Assembly (NCBI RefSeq): GCF_017599345.1
Contig: NZ_JAGFVL010000048.1
Location: forward strand, 1-64,000
Length of the DNA stretch: 64,000 nt
Reading direction: 5' to 3'
Source: Gracilibacillus suaedae
GTDB lineage: Bacteria; Bacillota; Bacilli; Bacillales; Amphibacillaceae
Part shown: piece after piece, positions 9,328-17,913 of the stretch
Layout of the letters: each line of letters starts with the position of its first letter
Numbering within the stretch: position 1 is the stretch's first letter
Position numbers and translations under genes: made by a program
The notes under the pieces: generated by a model
Seen by the model: the letters and a program-made list of their open reading frames with translations, nothing else
What the model was told of the DNA's origin: nothing
The model's database searches: none

Positions 9328-10323
9328 ATGAAATTTATCGACAATAAAGGAATTACCGATCCATATATTAATCTAGCTATTGAGGAGTATATACTTAAAA
9401 ACTTCGGTGAGGAAGATACATATTTATTATTTTATATAAATGGACCATCCATCATTATCGGGAAAAATCAGAACACTGTTGAAGAAATCAATACGGATTA
9501 TGTGGATGAACATGGTATCAAAGTTGTTCGGCGCTTGTCTGGTGGTGGTGCAGTATATCATGACGAAGGTAACTTGAACTTCAGTTTTATCACAAAAGAC
9601 GATGGTGACAGTTTCCACAACTTCGCTAAATTCACTGAACCAGTAGTAGAAGCGTTGAAAAAATTAGGGGTTCCAGCAGAATTAAAGGGACGTAACGATT
9701 TAGTTGCCGATGGACGTAAAATTTCAGGGAATGCCCAGTTCACGACTAAAGGACGTATGTTCAGTCATGGGACATTAATGTATGATTCAGAAATCGAAAA
9801 TGTTGTACGTTCTCTTAATGTAAAAACCGAAAAAATTAAATCAAAAGGAATAAAATCAATCCGTAGCCGTGTTGCTAACATTTCTGAATTTATGGACGAG
9901 AAATTATCGATGGATGATTTGAAGGCACATATACTCAAGCATGTTTTTGATGTCGAAAACGTGAAAGAAGTTCCACAATACGTGTTAACAGATGAAGATT
10001 GGGACAACATCCATCAATTATCAAAAGAACGTTACCAAAAATGGGAATGGAATTATGGCAAATCACCGAAATTTAATATTCAGCACTCTCATAAGTTTGA
10101 CAGTGGTTTGGTAGACGTTCGACTTGATGTTCATAAAGGTATTATTGAACAATGTACAATCTATGGGGATTTCTTCGGTGTCGGTGATGTCAAAGAATTA
10201 GAAGATCAATTACAAGGTGTTCGCTATGAGCGCCAGGCAATTGATGAAGTGTTAAGTGACTTAGATGTTTCCCACTACTTAGGGAAAATTACAAAAGAAG
10301 ACTTCTTAGGGCTTATATATTAG
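9328..10323 (+). CDS. lplJ: Lipoate-protein ligase LplJ
   Basis: Attaches scavenged lipoate to lipoyl domains of 2-oxoacid dehydrogenases and GcvH, using ATP. The 331 residues equal the B. subtilis LplJ length. Signatures are RRLSGGGAVYHDEGNLNFSF (lipoyl-AMP pocket) and KISGNAQF...GRMFSHGTLMY. The C-terminal accessory domain is present. I chose the ATG at 9328 over the GTG at 9316, because the latter overlaps the AGGAG site. Confidence 0.95.
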   Translation: MKFIDNKGITDPYINLAIEEYILKNFGEEDTYLLFYINGPSIIIGKNQNTVEEINTDYVDEHGIKVVRRLSGGGAVYHDEGNLNFSFITKDDGDSFHNFAKFTEPVVEALKKLGVPAELKGRNDLVADGRKISGNAQFTTKGRMFSHGTLMYDSEIENVVRSLNVKTEKIKSKGIKSIRSRVANISEFMDEKLSMDDLKAHILKHVFDVENVKEVPQYVLTDEDWDNIHQLSKERYQKWEWNYGKSPKFNIQHSHKFDSGLVDVRLDVHKGIIEQCTIYGDFFGVGDVKELEDQLQGVRYERQAIDEVLSDLDVSHYLGKITKEDFLGLIY

Positions 10324-10326
10324 CGT

Positions 10327-10365
10327 AAAAAATCCTCTTATCTTAGTTTGATGGGAGGATTTTTT
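10327..10365 (+). terminator. Intrinsic terminator after lplJ
   Basis: AAAAAATCCTC (10327-10337) pairs with GAGGATTTTTT (10355-10365), with the T run forming part of the right arm, four bases after the lplJ stop. Confidence 0.9.
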
Positions 10366-10481
10366 AATTTAATTTAATCCTGTTTTTTGAGTTTTTTTAA
10401 AAAAAGATAAAATGTTAAGATTAAAAATACAAATTTTATCCATATAATAGTAATAACTTTTATGTTTAGGGGCTTATATTG

Positions 10482-11639
10482 ATGAAAAAATGGATGATAG
10501 GATATACAGTATATGCAATGCTGATTTTTCTCTACTTTTATTATTTTTATCCACTTACATCATTTAGTGATACACGTTATGGAGCATTAGCACACGCCTT
10601 TTTCTTTGCCATGTGGCCATTACAGCTATTGATGTTATACATGCTAATCAAGAAAACAAATTTGATGGAACAACTGGAACAAATTCGATCAGAAATAAAA
10701 AAGGTGCTGTTATATGTTACATTACTTACCGTGTTAGATTATCTGATCCATTTTCCTTTTCGCTTTCTCTGGTATAGGATCGGGGTAAAAGAAGGAATTG
10801 GGACTCAAGGATTTCTTTCATGGCTAGTTGAACAATTATTACATACGGGAATGTTGTGGTTATCCCTTTCGTTCATTATCTTAATTACACGAACCGTTAT
10901 GAAAAGATGGCCGAAAATCTGGGGAATGATTCTTTGGTTCCTTGCGATCCCGGTAGTCTTGTTCATTGTTTTTGTGCAACCGATTTGGATTGATCCACTT
11001 TTTGATGATTTCAGCCTATTGCCAGAAGGAGAGTTGCGAGAAGAAATCGAAACCTTAACTGCAGATGCAGGAATTAATGATGCCACACTACTCGTCGTTA
11101 ATAAAAGCGAGAAAGTGTCAACCTATAATGCTTATGTGACAGGTATTTTTAATCATGCTCGTATTGTATTATGGGACACCACCATTGCTGGCATGCAACA
11201 GAGTGAAATTCTATTTATTATGGCCCATGAGATCGCGCATTACATCTATCATCACGTTTACTGGGGAGTTGGTTTATACCTTTTGTTAACACTTGTTGTA
11301 TTAATTGTATTACAACAGTGGACTCGCTCTTGGACAAGTATCTACTCTCTAACATCTTTAACTAAACTATTATTATTAACAGTTGCTATACTTATGCTTT
11401 TGCAGCCTCTGTCACTCTGGGTATCTAGAGAAATGGAAAATCAAGCAGATCAATATGCGATTAATCATACGGAAGATTTATATCCAGCATTGACAAGCTA
11501 TAGACAACTTGCTGAACAATCGAAAGCAGATATTTCTCCAGCTCTATGGATTCGATGGTTCCGTTCTAGTCATCCATCAATAGCGGATCGTATCGAACGA
11601 ATCAAAAAAGAAATAGAAAATCGTGAAACGAACCTGTAA
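10482..11639 (+). CDS. yhfN: M48-family membrane zinc metalloprotease (YhfN-like)
   Basis: A 385-residue integral membrane protein of the Ste24/HtpX-related M48 family. About five or six hydrophobic segments surround the catalytic HEIAH (H249-E250-H253), and the third ligand lies in the downstream [10 protein letters not shown] motif. The likely role is cleavage or quality control of membrane proteins; the substrate is unknown. The ATG at 10482 follows TAGGGGC. A TTG one codon earlier is possible but less well spaced. The position after lplJ matches the B. subtilis yhf region. Confidence 0.85.
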   Translation: MKKWMIGYTVYAMLIFLYFYYFYPLTSFSDTRYGALAHAFFFAMWPLQLLMLYMLIKKTNLMEQLEQIRSEIKKVLLYVTLLTVLDYLIHFPFRFLWYRIGVKEGIGTQGFLSWLVEQLLHTGMLWLSLSFIILITRTVMKRWPKIWGMILWFLAIPVVLFIVFVQPIWIDPLFDDFSLLPEGELREEIETLTADAGINDATLLVVNKSEKVSTYNAYVTGIFNHARIVLWDTTIAGMQQSEILFIMAHEIAHYIYHHVYWGVGLYLLLTLVVLIVLQQWTRSWTSIYSLTSLTKLLLLTVAILMLLQPLSLWVSREMENQADQYAINHTEDLYPALTSYRQLAEQSKADISPALWIRWFRSSHPSIADRIERIKKEIENRETNL

Positions 11640-11671
11640 TTTGATTCGTATATATAGTAGAGGTGGTTGAA

Positions 11672-12610
11672 TTGGATAGTTATTATCAAAAAATAGTAAA
11701 AGCTCAAGAAGATAAGCGCAAGTTAAATCGATTAAAACATGAACGAAAAGAATTAGCAGTTGAATTAGAAAAATTGGAGAAGCAAAAGCAGGAATTCTAT
11801 CAACAATTGCAAAATGAGAAAGTGGATGTCGAAAAACTAGAATCCTTTAGTGTAGCGAATATTTTTTATTCGATCACTGGTCAAAAGTTAGAAAAACTTG
11901 ATGAAGAGAAACAAGAAGTCGCAAGAGCACAATTACGCTACCAGGAAGCGAAAGCGTCTGTTCAGGACTTGCAAGAGGATATATCCGCATTAGATCAGCA
12001 AATTCGTGAATTGGGAGAGCCTGATGTTCGTTATCAGCATCTTTTAGAAGAGAAATATCATCACTTGTTAGATACCAACCATGAAAGTGGTCAACAAGCA
12101 CTTGAAGTATTAGAAAAATTGGGAAACATGCAAGATGAGAAATCTGAAATTGCCGAAGCGATTGATGCAGGAGAAAAAGTAAAACGTGCTTTATCATCAG
12201 CTCTATCTTCACTAGATAGTGCGAAAAACTGGGGAACAGCGGATATGTTTGGCGGTGGCTTAATTTCGACTTCTTTAAAACATAGTCATATTGATGACGC
12301 CAAGCAAGCTACACATGATGCCCAACGGTTATTACGAAAGTTTTCACATGAGTTAAATGATATTGGCAAATCATTTCAGGCAAATGTCGAGATTTCTGGC
12401 GGTTTAACTTTTGCTGATTACTTTTTTGACGGTCTTATCATGGACTGGTTTGTGCAAGACAAAATCAACCAATCAGAACAACAAGTCAGTGAAATGTACC
12501 AAAAAGTTGATGAGACGATTTCGCAATTAAAGCGTCTCAACCAAGATGTTAATAACACCATCGATCAAGCAAATCATAAATGGGAACAGATTATATATCA
12601 TGCATCTTAA
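11672..12610 (+). CDS. Coiled-coil protein of unknown function
   Basis: About 312 residues, not recognised. Residues 1-130 and 240-300 are rich in Glu, Gln, Lys and Leu with heptad-like spacing, so two long coiled coils are likely. A central less charged stretch holds MFGGGLISTSLKHSHIDDAKQATHDAQ. No signal peptide or membrane segment is seen, so it is probably cytoplasmic. TTG at 11672 fits the AGAGGTGG site; a GTG at 11663 inside that site is less likely. It follows yhfN by 32 bases and is probably co-transcribed, ending at the terminator at 12614. Confidence 0.75.
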   Translation: MDSYYQKIVKAQEDKRKLNRLKHERKELAVELEKLEKQKQEFYQQLQNEKVDVEKLESFSVANIFYSITGQKLEKLDEEKQEVARAQLRYQEAKASVQDLQEDISALDQQIRELGEPDVRYQHLLEEKYHHLLDTNHESGQQALEVLEKLGNMQDEKSEIAEAIDAGEKVKRALSSALSSLDSAKNWGTADMFGGGLISTSLKHSHIDDAKQATHDAQRLLRKFSHELNDIGKSFQANVEISGGLTFADYFFDGLIMDWFVQDKINQSEQQVSEMYQKVDETISQLKRLNQDVNNTIDQANHKWEQIIYHAS

Positions 12611-12613
12611 GTG

Positions 12614-12644
12614 AGACCCTCGATTGGAAGTCGAGGGTCTTTTC
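12614..12644 (+). terminator. Intrinsic terminator
   Basis: AGACCCTCGA (12614-12623) pairs perfectly with TCGAGGGTCT (12631-12640), followed by TTTT. It lies just after the coiled-coil gene. Confidence 0.92.
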
Positions 12645-12722
12645 GATCCGACACTTTTGTGCACGAAAAGTCGGAAGAGCTTCTTTTTTTTCTGCTATTG
12701 TTGAGTCAAGGAGGTCATGTTC

Positions 12723-13595
12723 ATGAGTGGATTACGAGAAATGAACAAGGCATTGGAATATATCGAGGAGAATTTAACCAATGAAATAGATTACACAAAA
12801 ATAGCGAGCATGGCCTATTGCTCTGAATACCATTTTAAGCGAATGTTTTCTTTTCTGGCAGGTATTACTTTATCGGAATATATTCGCCGTCGACGCTTAA
12901 CTGTCGCAGCATTTGACCTACAAAATAGCGATGCTAGAGTAATTGATATTGCCATAAAATATGGTTATCAATCTCCTGATTCCTTTGCTAGAGCATTTCG
13001 CGGTTTGCACGGCATTAAACCGTCAGAAGCAAAACAGCATGGTTCACCACTGAAGTCTTTTCCAAAAATGACCTTCCGATTATCAATTGAAGGAGGAAAT
13101 GAGATGAACTATCGTATCGAGGAAAAGGAACCCTTCCGAATCGTTGGTGTAAAAAAACGGGTACCAATTATTTTTGAAGGAGAGAATCCAGAGATCACCG
13201 CCATGTGGAAATCATTGAACAAGGAGAAAATGGAGCAATTGGAAGAGCTCTCGAACACAGAACCTGATGGGATCATTCAAGCATCCACTAATTTCTCAGA
13301 AGGACGTATGGAAGAAAAAGGTGAACTAGATCATTATATTGGGGTTGCTACAACAGAAGAGTGCCCAGAACAATGGAGTTCATTAGAGGTTCCGGCCTTT
13401 ACTTGGGCAGTTTTCGAATCAATTGGTCCGTTCCCACAACATTTGCAGGAGACATGGGGGGAAATTTACGCTGAATGGTTCCCATCATCCAATTATCAGC
13501 AAATGAAAGGTCCGGAGATTCTTTGGAATGAAAATAGCGATTTTGATTCGCCAGACTTTAAAAGTGAGATTTGGATACCTGTAGAGAGGCAATAA
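12723..13595 (+). CDS. AraC-family transcriptional regulator with GyrI-like effector domain
   Basis: About 290 residues. The N-terminal 105 form a double helix-turn-helix of the AraC/XylS type ([21 protein letters not shown]..., then [26 protein letters not shown]). Residues from about 125 on form a GyrI-like small-molecule-binding domain starting [17 protein letters not shown]. Family knowledge: such proteins sense hydrophobic drugs or dyes and activate resistance genes. The ATG at 12723 is preferred over 12717 because it sits eight bases from AAGGAGGT. No obvious target gene is adjacent; the 51-bp array follows at once. Confidence 0.88.
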   Translation: MSGLREMNKALEYIEENLTNEIDYTKIASMAYCSEYHFKRMFSFLAGITLSEYIRRRRLTVAAFDLQNSDARVIDIAIKYGYQSPDSFARAFRGLHGIKPSEAKQHGSPLKSFPKMTFRLSIEGGNEMNYRIEEKEPFRIVGVKKRVPIIFEGENPEITAMWKSLNKEKMEQLEELSNTEPDGIIQASTNFSEGRMEEKGELDHYIGVATTEECPEQWSSLEVPAFTWAVFESIGPFPQHLQETWGEIYAEWFPSSNYQQMKGPEILWNENSDFDSPDFKSEIWIPVERQ

Positions 13596-13613
13596 CGGGG
13601 TGCTCAAACATTC

Positions 13614-13945
13614 CTCGAGGACAAAAGAAGGCGAAAACGATAAAAAGAGTCTTCGAGAACCACTCTCGAGGACAAAAGAAAGCGAAAACGATAAAAAGAG
13701 TCTTCGAGAACCACTCTCGAGGACAAAAGAAGGCGAAAATGATAAAAAGAGTCTTCGAGAACTACTCTCGAGGACAAAAGAAGGCGAAAATGATAAAAAG
13801 AGTCTTCGAGAACCACTCTCGAGGACAAAAGAAGGCGAAAATGATAAAAAGAGTCTTCGAGAACCGCTCTCAAGGACAAAAGAAAGCGAAAATGATAAAA
13901 AGAGTCTTCGAGAACCACTCTCGAAGACAAAAAAGAGCAAAACGA
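13614..13945 (+). repeat. 51-bp tandem array, about 6.5 units
   Basis: CTC(G/A)A(G/A)GAC recurs at 13614, 13665, 13716, 13767, 13818, 13869 and 13920, an exact 51-base period. Units differ by single bases (GGCG/AGCG, ACGAT/ATGAT). Each junction contains TCGAGA-ACCAC-TCTCGA, a hairpin. Because 51 is a multiple of three, all frames stay open, which creates overlapping 17-residue-repeat frames on both strands. None has a ribosome binding site and I do not call them genes. Confidence 0.93.
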
Positions 13946-14000
13946 AAAAAGTTCTCTCGTGAAAGAATGAAGGACAATGTGTATGTGTATCCTTCATTCT

Positions 14001-14636
14001 TTATTTTACTTGGGCTATGGTAATGCCATCGCCAATCGGAACAAGTATGGATTCTAATTGTGGATGATCTGCGACTGTTTGATTAAACTCCTTCATCAAT
14101 GTGGTATAACGTTTGGAGTCCACCTCATCATCAGCGACACTACCTCTTACCAACACATTATCGATAGCAATCACAGCATTGGGTTCCGCCAGCTTAATGC
14201 ATCGTTCCAGATAATTCGGATAATTACCTTTATCGGCATCAATAAAGAAAAAGTCAAATCGTTTATTTTTTGCTTCCAGTTTTTCAAGACTTTTTAAAGC
14301 AGGACCTGTTAAGTATGTAACCTGGTCTTTGAAACCTGCTTTAGCGAGGTTACTTTCTGCTAACTTTGCATATTTTTCCTCTAATTCTAAAGAGGTGAGC
14401 GAGCCATTTGGTCCAAAACCTCTTGCAAGACATATCCCACTATATCCACCAAGTGCTCCAATTTCCAGCACATGTTTAGCACCTGAAATCGACACTAACA
14501 TCGTTAAAAATTTCCCAGAAGAAGCTGATACTGAAATATTAGGCATCCCATTTTTCTTGATGGAGGTAATCACTTCTTCCAGTAAACTATCTTGCGGATT
14601 AAAAACGGAGTCAATATACTGATTAATTTTCTTCAT
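14001..14636 (-). CDS. Class I SAM-dependent O-methyltransferase (COG4122, TrmR/YrrM-like)
   Basis: 211 residues with a Rossmann SAM fold. VLEIGALGGYSGICLARG is the glycine-rich motif I, FFFIDADKGNYPNYLE carries the metal-binding Asp pair typical of COMT-like enzymes, and IAIDNVLVRGSV is the following motif. B. subtilis TrmR (YrrM), a tRNA 5-hydroxyuridine methyltransferase, belongs to this family, but its usual neighbours are missing, so the substrate is open. The start is taken at 14636 with AAAAGGGA upstream; the frame continues open to 14675. Confidence 0.82.
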   Translation of the reverse strand: MKKINQYIDSVFNPQDSLLEEVITSIKKNGMPNISVSASSGKFLTMLVSISGAKHVLEIGALGGYSGICLARGFGPNGSLTSLELEEKYAKLAESNLAKAGFKDQVTYLTGPALKSLEKLEAKNKRFDFFFIDADKGNYPNYLERCIKLAEPNAVIAIDNVLVRGSVADDEVDSKRYTTLMKEFNQTVADHPQLESILVPIGDGITIAQVK

Positions 14637-14823
14637 TCTGTTCACATCCCTTTTGGTTGTGTGTTTCTGTTTCATCTAATTCAAACAGCTGTTTAAATTC
14701 TTCCATCATCATATCAATTGCCTTTAATTCACCGACTAATATTTGTTGGATGGATTGAAATTCGGGTTGCTCCAATTGTTGTTGAATAGTCGAGCGCTTT
14801 AAAAGTCTTGTGGAGAAACACAA
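14623..14823 (-). CDS. Possible small acidic ORF upstream of the methyltransferase
   Basis: An open frame of up to 66 codons overlaps the methyltransferase start by 14 bases. The C-terminal part (KAIDMMMEEFKQLFELDETE) looks protein-like and acidic. No good ribosome binding site precedes any start, the most plausible ATG is at 14712, and the upper part runs through a terminator hairpin. It could be a short coupled upstream ORF or chance. Confidence 0.25.
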   Translation of the reverse strand: MCFSTRLLKRSTIQQQLEQPEFQSIQQILVGELKAIDMMMEEFKQLFELDETETHNQKGCEQNEEN

Positions 14824-14832
14824 GACTTTTTT
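14801..14832 (-). terminator. Intrinsic terminator after the anti-sigma gene
   Basis: AAAAGTCTTGTG (14801-14812) pairs perfectly with CACAAGACTTTT (14821 side, 14819-14830). A/T runs on both sides let it work in either direction. It lies three bases beyond the stop of the gene at 14835. Confidence 0.88.
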
Positions 14833-14834
14833 GG

Positions 14835-15692
14835 TTACTTATCTATATGACTCTGTAAATCATTCTTTAGTTTTTCTAAGAAGCTTGGTTCTAATTCAAC
14901 ATAGTAAATCTCATCTTCAACGAAAGTGTTTAATCCTTCTTCCAACTGTATTATATCATATTGGTATGATTTCTTTTTCATTTGATTGAACACATCATCA
15001 GTTAGATTTGTTTGATGGTGAGAAATAAGCTCTATTAATTCAGGAAACTTTTGATCCTTCTCTAATAGATTGGCAAGATTATTTTGTTCTTCGATTTCAT
15101 ATTTTTTATTTTCATTATCAATTCCTAATAATTGAAATATTTCATCCATCGGCATCAAAGCATAGTAATCAATCGGAATATCTAAATAATTAGACACAGT
15201 TTTCACGCTCGCTGCTGGGTCGTTATCATGAGCTCTCACATGTAATAGCTTTGTTTTTTCAAGCTTTTCACCTTCACCATTATACCTGTCAACATATAAA
15301 TCACGGGGAAGGGAAACTACTTTTACACTTTCCTTATCGAAATTAAAGGTAAGCAGAAGATTAAAAGGGTTTCTGTGTCTATCTGTATCCTCACCCATTA
15401 GCAATAAAACAGAATCCCAATCTCCTTCTTCTGTTGATGTGATACTTTTGTCTGCGTCTGAATTTTGTTTTTCGTTAAGAATAAGAGATGGGATTAACGC
15501 AATAGCTAAAATAAACACTGCAATAGTTGCCATGATAGGCACTATTGGACGTGTAATATTACGTTTTTGATGATGTTGAACTGTTGCTTGGTTACGAATT
15601 TTTCGGATTGTTTGTTCCCTGTCTTCTTTCGTAAACGTTAAATCTTCCTGATTGAAGTAAGAGGATAATTCTTTCTCAAATTTGTTACCCAT
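14835..15692 (-). CDS. Anti-sigma factor with extracellular LCP-like domain
   Basis: 285 residues in three parts. A basic and acidic cytoplasmic segment (1-47) would hold the sigma factor. One membrane segment follows (about 48-73). The outer region from about 92 resembles the LytR-CpsA-Psr domain: LLLMGEDTDR, VKVVSLPRDLYVDRYNGEGE, a KTVSNYLDIPIDYYALM stretch. The SLPRD arginine (R130) is kept, but the usual R-(S/T)-D-(S/T) that binds the lipid pyrophosphate is replaced by RNPFN, so ligand sensing without transfer is plausible. The gene overlaps the upstream sigma gene by eight bases, strong evidence for a sigma/anti-sigma pair. The partner role is inferred from context. Confidence 0.78.
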   Translation of the reverse strand: MGNKFEKELSSYFNQEDLTFTKEDREQTIRKIRNQATVQHHQKRNITRPIVPIMATIAVFILAIALIPSLILNEKQNSDADKSITSTEEGDWDSVLLLMGEDTDRHRNPFNLLLTFNFDKESVKVVSLPRDLYVDRYNGEGEKLEKTKLLHVRAHDNDPAASVKTVSNYLDIPIDYYALMPMDEIFQLLGIDNENKKYEIEEQNNLANLLEKDQKFPELIELISHHQTNLTDDVFNQMKKKSYQYDIIQLEEGLNTFVEDEIYYVELEPSFLEKLKNDLQSHIDK

Positions 15693-16203
15693 AGATATTT
15701 TCCTCCTTCATTATATTTTTTAATTGCTGTTTTGCCCGCCTTAGTCTAGTTTTCACCGTATTAAGGTTAACTTCTGTAATGATCGCTATTTCTTCCATTG
15801 TGAAAGATTTGTAGTAATAAAGAAAAATCACCTCTCGATACTTTTTTGACAGTGAAAAAATACAGTCCTTAATTTCGTTTTGTTCCTCCGCTTCCATTAC
15901 CTTACTTTCAGCTGAGAATATCGTCAGCGTATTTTCCAAAAAGTTTTTTGCTTGTACTTTTCGGTTATGCCAGCTCCTGAGATGGTCCTTACATTCATTG
16001 ATAGCAATCCGGTATAACCATGTTTTAATGGATGCGTCATTTCTAAATTGCTCAAGGTTTTGATAACACTTTACAAAGGTGTTCTGAACCATGTCTTTAG
16101 CTAACTCTTTATCTTTCACATATTGGAAAGCTAACCGTACTAAATCATCACCGTAGTTTATCATGGTTTCTTCTAATAATTGTTCTTTTTCCAGTTCTGT
16201 CAT
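15685..16203 (-). CDS. ECF sigma factor
   Basis: 172 residues with sigma-70 region 2 (VRLAFQYVKDKELAKDMVQNTF, WLYRIAINECKDHLR) and region 4 (LSKKYREVIFLYYYKSFTMEEIA, VNLNTVKTRLRRAKQQLK). Regions 1.1 and 3 are missing, as expected for the extracytoplasmic function group. Translation starts at ATG 16203 after a weak GGTG site. A TGAAAC-N17-CGTC promoter upstream (16244-16270) matches the consensus of B. subtilis ECF factors such as sigma-M and sigma-W, so the operon probably drives itself. With its LCP-type anti-sigma partner it likely answers cell-wall stress. Confidence 0.92.
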   Translation of the reverse strand: MTELEKEQLLEETMINYGDDLVRLAFQYVKDKELAKDMVQNTFVKCYQNLEQFRNDASIKTWLYRIAINECKDHLRSWHNRKVQAKNFLENTLTIFSAESKVMEAEEQNEIKDCIFSLSKKYREVIFLYYYKSFTMEEIAIITEVNLNTVKTRLRRAKQQLKNIMKEENIYG

Positions 16204-16243
16204 TACACCACTCTTCTCTAATTTATCTTACTTTCGCACATTG

Positions 16244-16270
16244 GACGAAAGCGATATTTAAATAGTTTCA
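16244..16270 (-). promoter_or_regulatory. ECF-type autoregulatory promoter
   Basis: On the minus strand TGAAAC (-35, 16270-16265) is followed after 17 bases by CGTC (-10, 16247-16244), about 40 bases before the sigma gene start. This matches the TGAAAC...CGTC consensus of B. subtilis ECF sigma factors. Confidence 0.75.
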
Positions 16271-16298
16271 AAATATAAGAAAACTCCAAAAGAAGCCT

Positions 16299-16553
16299 TC
16301 ATGATAAAGGCTTCCTACTTTTCATTTTGGTAGTTACCATTTTAGTTAAAAAAGCACCTGCAAATGCCAAAAACCCATAGATGAAAATCCAGAAACCAAA
16401 AGATCTGTTAAACCATACAATGGCAGCTATGATTCCAAGCAGTATTACTAGAATAATAGGTGCAGAGAGGTTCTTAAATATTAAGTAACCAACGCCCCCA
16501 AGTATAATAGATATGATAGGGAATATGAAAATGATCAATGGAATAGTAAGCAT
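16299..16553 (-). CDS. Small membrane protein (DUF2651-like)
   Basis: 84 residues with three predicted membrane segments: IPLIIFIFPIISIILGG, APIILVILLGIIAAIVWF and FWIFIYGFLAFAGAFL, and a basic C terminus. Length and pattern recall the DUF2651/YbeC family, whose function is unknown. The ATG at 16553 has AGGAGGAA upstream. It lies just above the ECF sigma gene in the same direction, but the ECF promoter lies between them. Confidence 0.65.
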   Translation of the reverse strand: MLTIPLIIFIFPIISIILGGVGYLIFKNLSAPIILVILLGIIAAIVWFNRSFGFWIFIYGFLAFAGAFLTKMVTTKMKSRKPLS

Positions 16554-16624
16554 ACCATTTCCTCCTGAATATCGGTGTCACTTAAAGTTGCTTGTTGCTT
16601 TGCTTTATTAGTTGATTTTGTCAT
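16535..16624 (-). CDS. Possible 29-codon ORF coupled to the small membrane protein
   Basis: ATG at 16624 follows AAAGGGG with good spacing and encodes MTKSTNKAKQQATLSDTD and a short hydrophobic end, stopping at 16535, inside the start of the 84-residue gene. The ribosome binding site of that gene lies within this frame, so it may be a coupling leader. No homology is recognised. Confidence 0.3.
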   Translation of the reverse strand: MTKSTNKAKQQATLSDTDIQEEMVCLLFH

Positions 16625-16637
16625 AGACATTCCCCTT

Positions 16638-17090
16638 TCACTTAGGTTTTATCGTTGTAACTAACTGTTCCTGATCCGTAATATAAAAATCCATTTCTGG
16701 TCGTTCGTTGATTAAGTTAAGTTGTTCTAGTTTAAAAAAATTTACTCTGTGATAGGGATCATGATCAATGATCGGTAATTCATTTTTTTGTGCGATATAT
16801 TGATCGACTGCTTGCTGAACTAGATCCAAGGCTTGTGCGATATGCTTATCTTCTTCCTCAAACAAGTCATAGGTTTCTTTTGACATGTAGTATTTTTTTG
16901 ATGGAATCGCCTTCAAAATCGGAGCTAGTAAAGTATAGTCTAGCGATAAGTCGTCCTTGATCAATATTTTCAATGGAATATTTGGAGGTAAGTCTCTACT
17001 GTACTCATGAATAGCGGACCGGACTTCTTCTAATGATATGTCTCTTGTTGGGAACTTTTTCGCTTCTTTTCTTTTTTTCTTAAACCACAA
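16638..17090 (-). CDS. Conserved hypothetical protein, possibly DUF3939
   Basis: 150 residues, soluble, starting with a very basic WFKKKRKEAKKF segment followed by mixed alpha/beta sequence (PLKILIKDDLSLDYTLLAPILKAIPSKKYYMSKETYDLFEEED). No catalytic motif or signal peptide is apparent. The ATG at 17090 follows GTGAGGTG. It is divergent from comK. I associate it tentatively with the Bacillaceae DUF3939 family; the function is unknown. Confidence 0.65.
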   Translation of the reverse strand: MWFKKKRKEAKKFPTRDISLEEVRSAIHEYSRDLPPNIPLKILIKDDLSLDYTLLAPILKAIPSKKYYMSKETYDLFEEEDKHIAQALDLVQQAVDQYIAQKNELPIIDHDPYHRVNFFKLEQLNLINERPEMDFYITDQEQLVTTIKPK

Positions 17091-17283
17091 TTAATTCACC
17101 TCACTTAATTTGCGAAAATTTTGTTGAAAATGGCCACTCAGTTGCCTCATTTAAGAAAATTATAGCAAATTCCAGCTAGATTGATAGTCTAACACGAAAT
17201 TTCAGGCTATTTTTTGTTATTTTATATCCAATTTTATCAAAAATTGCTACATTATAGTGGAATACTTTAAAGGAGGAAATGAA

Positions 17284-17814
17284 ATGGAAATTTTAATGGA
17301 GAAGGTTCGGGAAATCAGTCCAAAGACATTAGCAGTCGTCGGTTATGAAGCAGATGGGAGGTTTTTAACACGTGTGATTGAGTATGAAGAAGCAGATGAT
17401 TATGAAACGACATTTAGTACACAGCAAGTGATGGATGTTACTTGTAAAGCTTTTGGTATTAGTTTAAAAGGGTTGATTGAAGGAGCAAGAATGTTAAGTA
17501 GGATCACGCATAAACCACCAATTGCGATTGATCGGATGAGTGGAATGTACTTTTTTCCAGTGGAATCCCCCTTAAGAAAAGCTTGTACATGGATTGCGCA
17601 TTCACACGTTCTCGAAATAGAAAAAATAGAGCAGCACTTAACACGAGTCGTTTTTAAAAATGGGCGTGACTTGGTGTTAGAGGTTTCTTATGCTACAATG
17701 ATCAATCAATTGTACCGTACCGCCCAGTATCGTTACCTACTTAGTAACAAAATAGAGGATATCCTCGAGGCTTCTCAGCATATTGCGGAATCGAAATGGC
17801 ATAAAAAGAGATAG
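17284..17814 (+). CDS. comK: Competence transcription factor ComK
   Basis: 176 residues of the ComK family, the DNA-binding master activator of competence that recognises paired AT-boxes. Recognisable blocks are SRITHKPPIAIDRMSGMYFFPV, CTWIAHSHV, VVFKNGRDLVLEVSYATMINQLYRTAQYR. The C terminus is shorter than B. subtilis ComK (192). I start at ATG 17284 because AAAGGAGG lies eight bases before it. The upstream 190 bases are AT-rich, but I could not find a perfect AAAAN5TTTT pair. med, another competence-related gene, lies at 61279 in this window. Confidence 0.88.
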   Translation: MEILMEKVREISPKTLAVVGYEADGRFLTRVIEYEEADDYETTFSTQQVMDVTCKAFGISLKGLIEGARMLSRITHKPPIAIDRMSGMYFFPVESPLRKACTWIAHSHVLEIEKIEQHLTRVVFKNGRDLVLEVSYATMINQLYRTAQYRYLLSNKIEDILEASQHIAESKWHKKR

Positions 17815-17827
17815 AAAAGTTTACATG

Positions 17828-17870
17828 TAGTAAAATCGGAAAGGGGTAGTTAGTCCTTCCGATTTTACTA
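17828..17870. terminator. Bidirectional terminator hairpin between comK and the lipoprotein gene
   Basis: TAGTAAAATCGGAA (17828-17841) pairs perfectly over 14 bases with TTCCGATTTTACTA (17857-17870) between two convergent genes. The T content lies within the arms rather than after them. Confidence 0.75.
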
Positions 17871-17913
17871 TATCACGGTGCTAACGTCTACAACCCCCCT
17901 ACAGATCATAGTT

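Noticed and set aside
13485-14023. Several long frames on both strands (120-170 codons) across the 51-bp array
   Set aside because: They exist only because the period is a multiple of three; there are no ribosome binding sites, and one overlaps the AraC gene antisense.
17100-17283. ComK box (AAAAN5TTTT pair) for comK autoregulation
   Set aside because: The region is AT-rich with partial matches, but I found no correctly spaced perfect pair.
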